Shown in pieces: positions 13,270-13,522 of a stretch of 13,522 nucleotides of DNA. Each line of letters begins with the position of its first letter. The stretch's first letter is position 1. The stretch lies in contig JAFWZH010000175.1 of NCBI GenBank assembly GCA_017522515.1, positions 1 to 13,522 of the forward strand, written 5' to 3'. A program made the position numbers and the translations under genes. This DNA comes from Clostridia bacterium. Its GTDB lineage: Bacteria; Bacillota_A; Clostridia; UBA1212; UBA1255. Under the pieces are notes generated by a model, which was not told the DNA's origin, did not search any database, and saw nothing but the letters and a program-made list of their open reading frames with translations.

Positions 13270-13298
13270 TTGACAATACAGTTTTTGTTATGTATAAT
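13270..13298 (+). promoter_or_regulatory. Consensus promoter of the tRNA operon
   Basis: TTGACA (13270-13275), a 17-base spacer and TATAAT (13293-13298): a perfect sigma-A promoter, as expected for stable RNA genes. The predicted start near 13305 gives a leader of about 80 bases before tRNA-Val. The leader contains CGCTTG...CAAGCG (13308-13328) and the longer-range CTCGCC (13303-13308) / GGCGAG (13356-13361) pair. Confidence 0.88.
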
Positions 13299-13386
13299 AG
13301 TGCTCGCCGCTTGAGAAAAGCCCAAGCGAAAAAAACAGAAGCTTCGGCATCATGTGGCGAGATTGAAGAAATGGATTCATAAAAAT

Positions 13387-13462
13387 GGAAGTTTAGCTCA
13401 GCTGGGAGAGCATCTGCCTTACAAGCAGAGGGTCACAGGTTCGATCCCTGTAACTTCCACCA
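13387..13462 (+). tRNA. tRNA-Val (anticodon UAC)
   Basis: The acceptor stem GGAAGTT/AACTTCC, D-arm TAGCTCAGCTGGGAGAGCA, anticodon stem TCTGC/GCAGA with loop CTTACAA (anticodon TAC), T-arm ACAGG-TTCGATC-CCTGT, discriminator A and encoded CCA are all present. First gene of the tRNA operon. Confidence 0.97.
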
Positions 13463-13466
13463 AAGT

Positions 13467-13522
13467 GGCCCGGTAGTTCAGTTGGTTAGAACGCTAGCCT
13501 GTCACGCTAGAGGTCGAGGGTT
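13467..13522 (+). tRNA. tRNA-Asp (anticodon GUC), truncated by the window end
   Basis: GGCCCGG acceptor half, D-arm TAGTTCAGTTGGTTAGAACG, anticodon stem CTAGC/GCTAG with loop CTGTCAC (anticodon GTC), variable loop and the first part of the T-arm are visible. It starts four bases after the CCA of tRNA-Val. The T-loop and 3' acceptor half lie outside the window. Confidence 0.93.

Overview
The window comes from an AT-rich member of the Firmicutes, most likely an anaerobic gut-type Clostridia (Ruminococcaceae/Oscillospiraceae-like). The reasons are strong AGGAGG-type ribosome binding sites, consensus sigma-A promoters, the smpB-ssrA arrangement, CCA encoded in the tRNA genes, and a sortase-assembled pilus of the type seen in Clostridia. 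Assignments rest on reading translations and motifs by eye; no database search was possible.

Left part (1-3979, mostly minus strand). The left edge holds the 3' end of a plus-strand frame that reads like the C-terminus of a serine recombinase. It runs through two back-to-back terminator hairpins into the 3' end of ssrA (tmRNA, 223-601, minus), which suggests the edge of an integrated element. Upstream of ssrA on the same strand lie smpB (636-1106, own promoter), a secreted protein of unknown function (1195-2550) and a lipoprotein of unknown function (2576-3679, own promoter). Before these comes a small, apparently frameshifted reading-frame remnant (3761-3950) ending in a perfect inverted repeat.

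Middle and right (4067-13214, plus strand). A single seven-gene pilus operon follows a promoter at 4067-4095: a coiled-coil protein, a type I signal peptidase, a roughly 1255-residue multidomain LPGTG tip adhesin, an LPETG backbone pilin, a class C sortase, a small proline-rich basal pilin, and a membrane-anchored sortase-like protein. The inferred flow is: the signal peptidase processes the pilin precursors, the class C sortase polymerises backbone pilin onto the tip adhesin, and the basal pilin ends the fibre and hands it to the wall. Two enzyme-like modules appear dead. The CHAP-like domain of the tip adhesin has Ser and Lys where the family's Cys and His are expected. The last gene keeps a sortase-like scaffold but lacks the His, Cys and Arg triad. 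The basal pilin has a DTPTG motif where LPxTG is expected.

Right edge (13270-13522). A perfect TTGACA-17-TATAAT promoter drives a tRNA operon starting with tRNA-Val(UAC) and tRNA-Asp(GUC), the latter cut by the window end.
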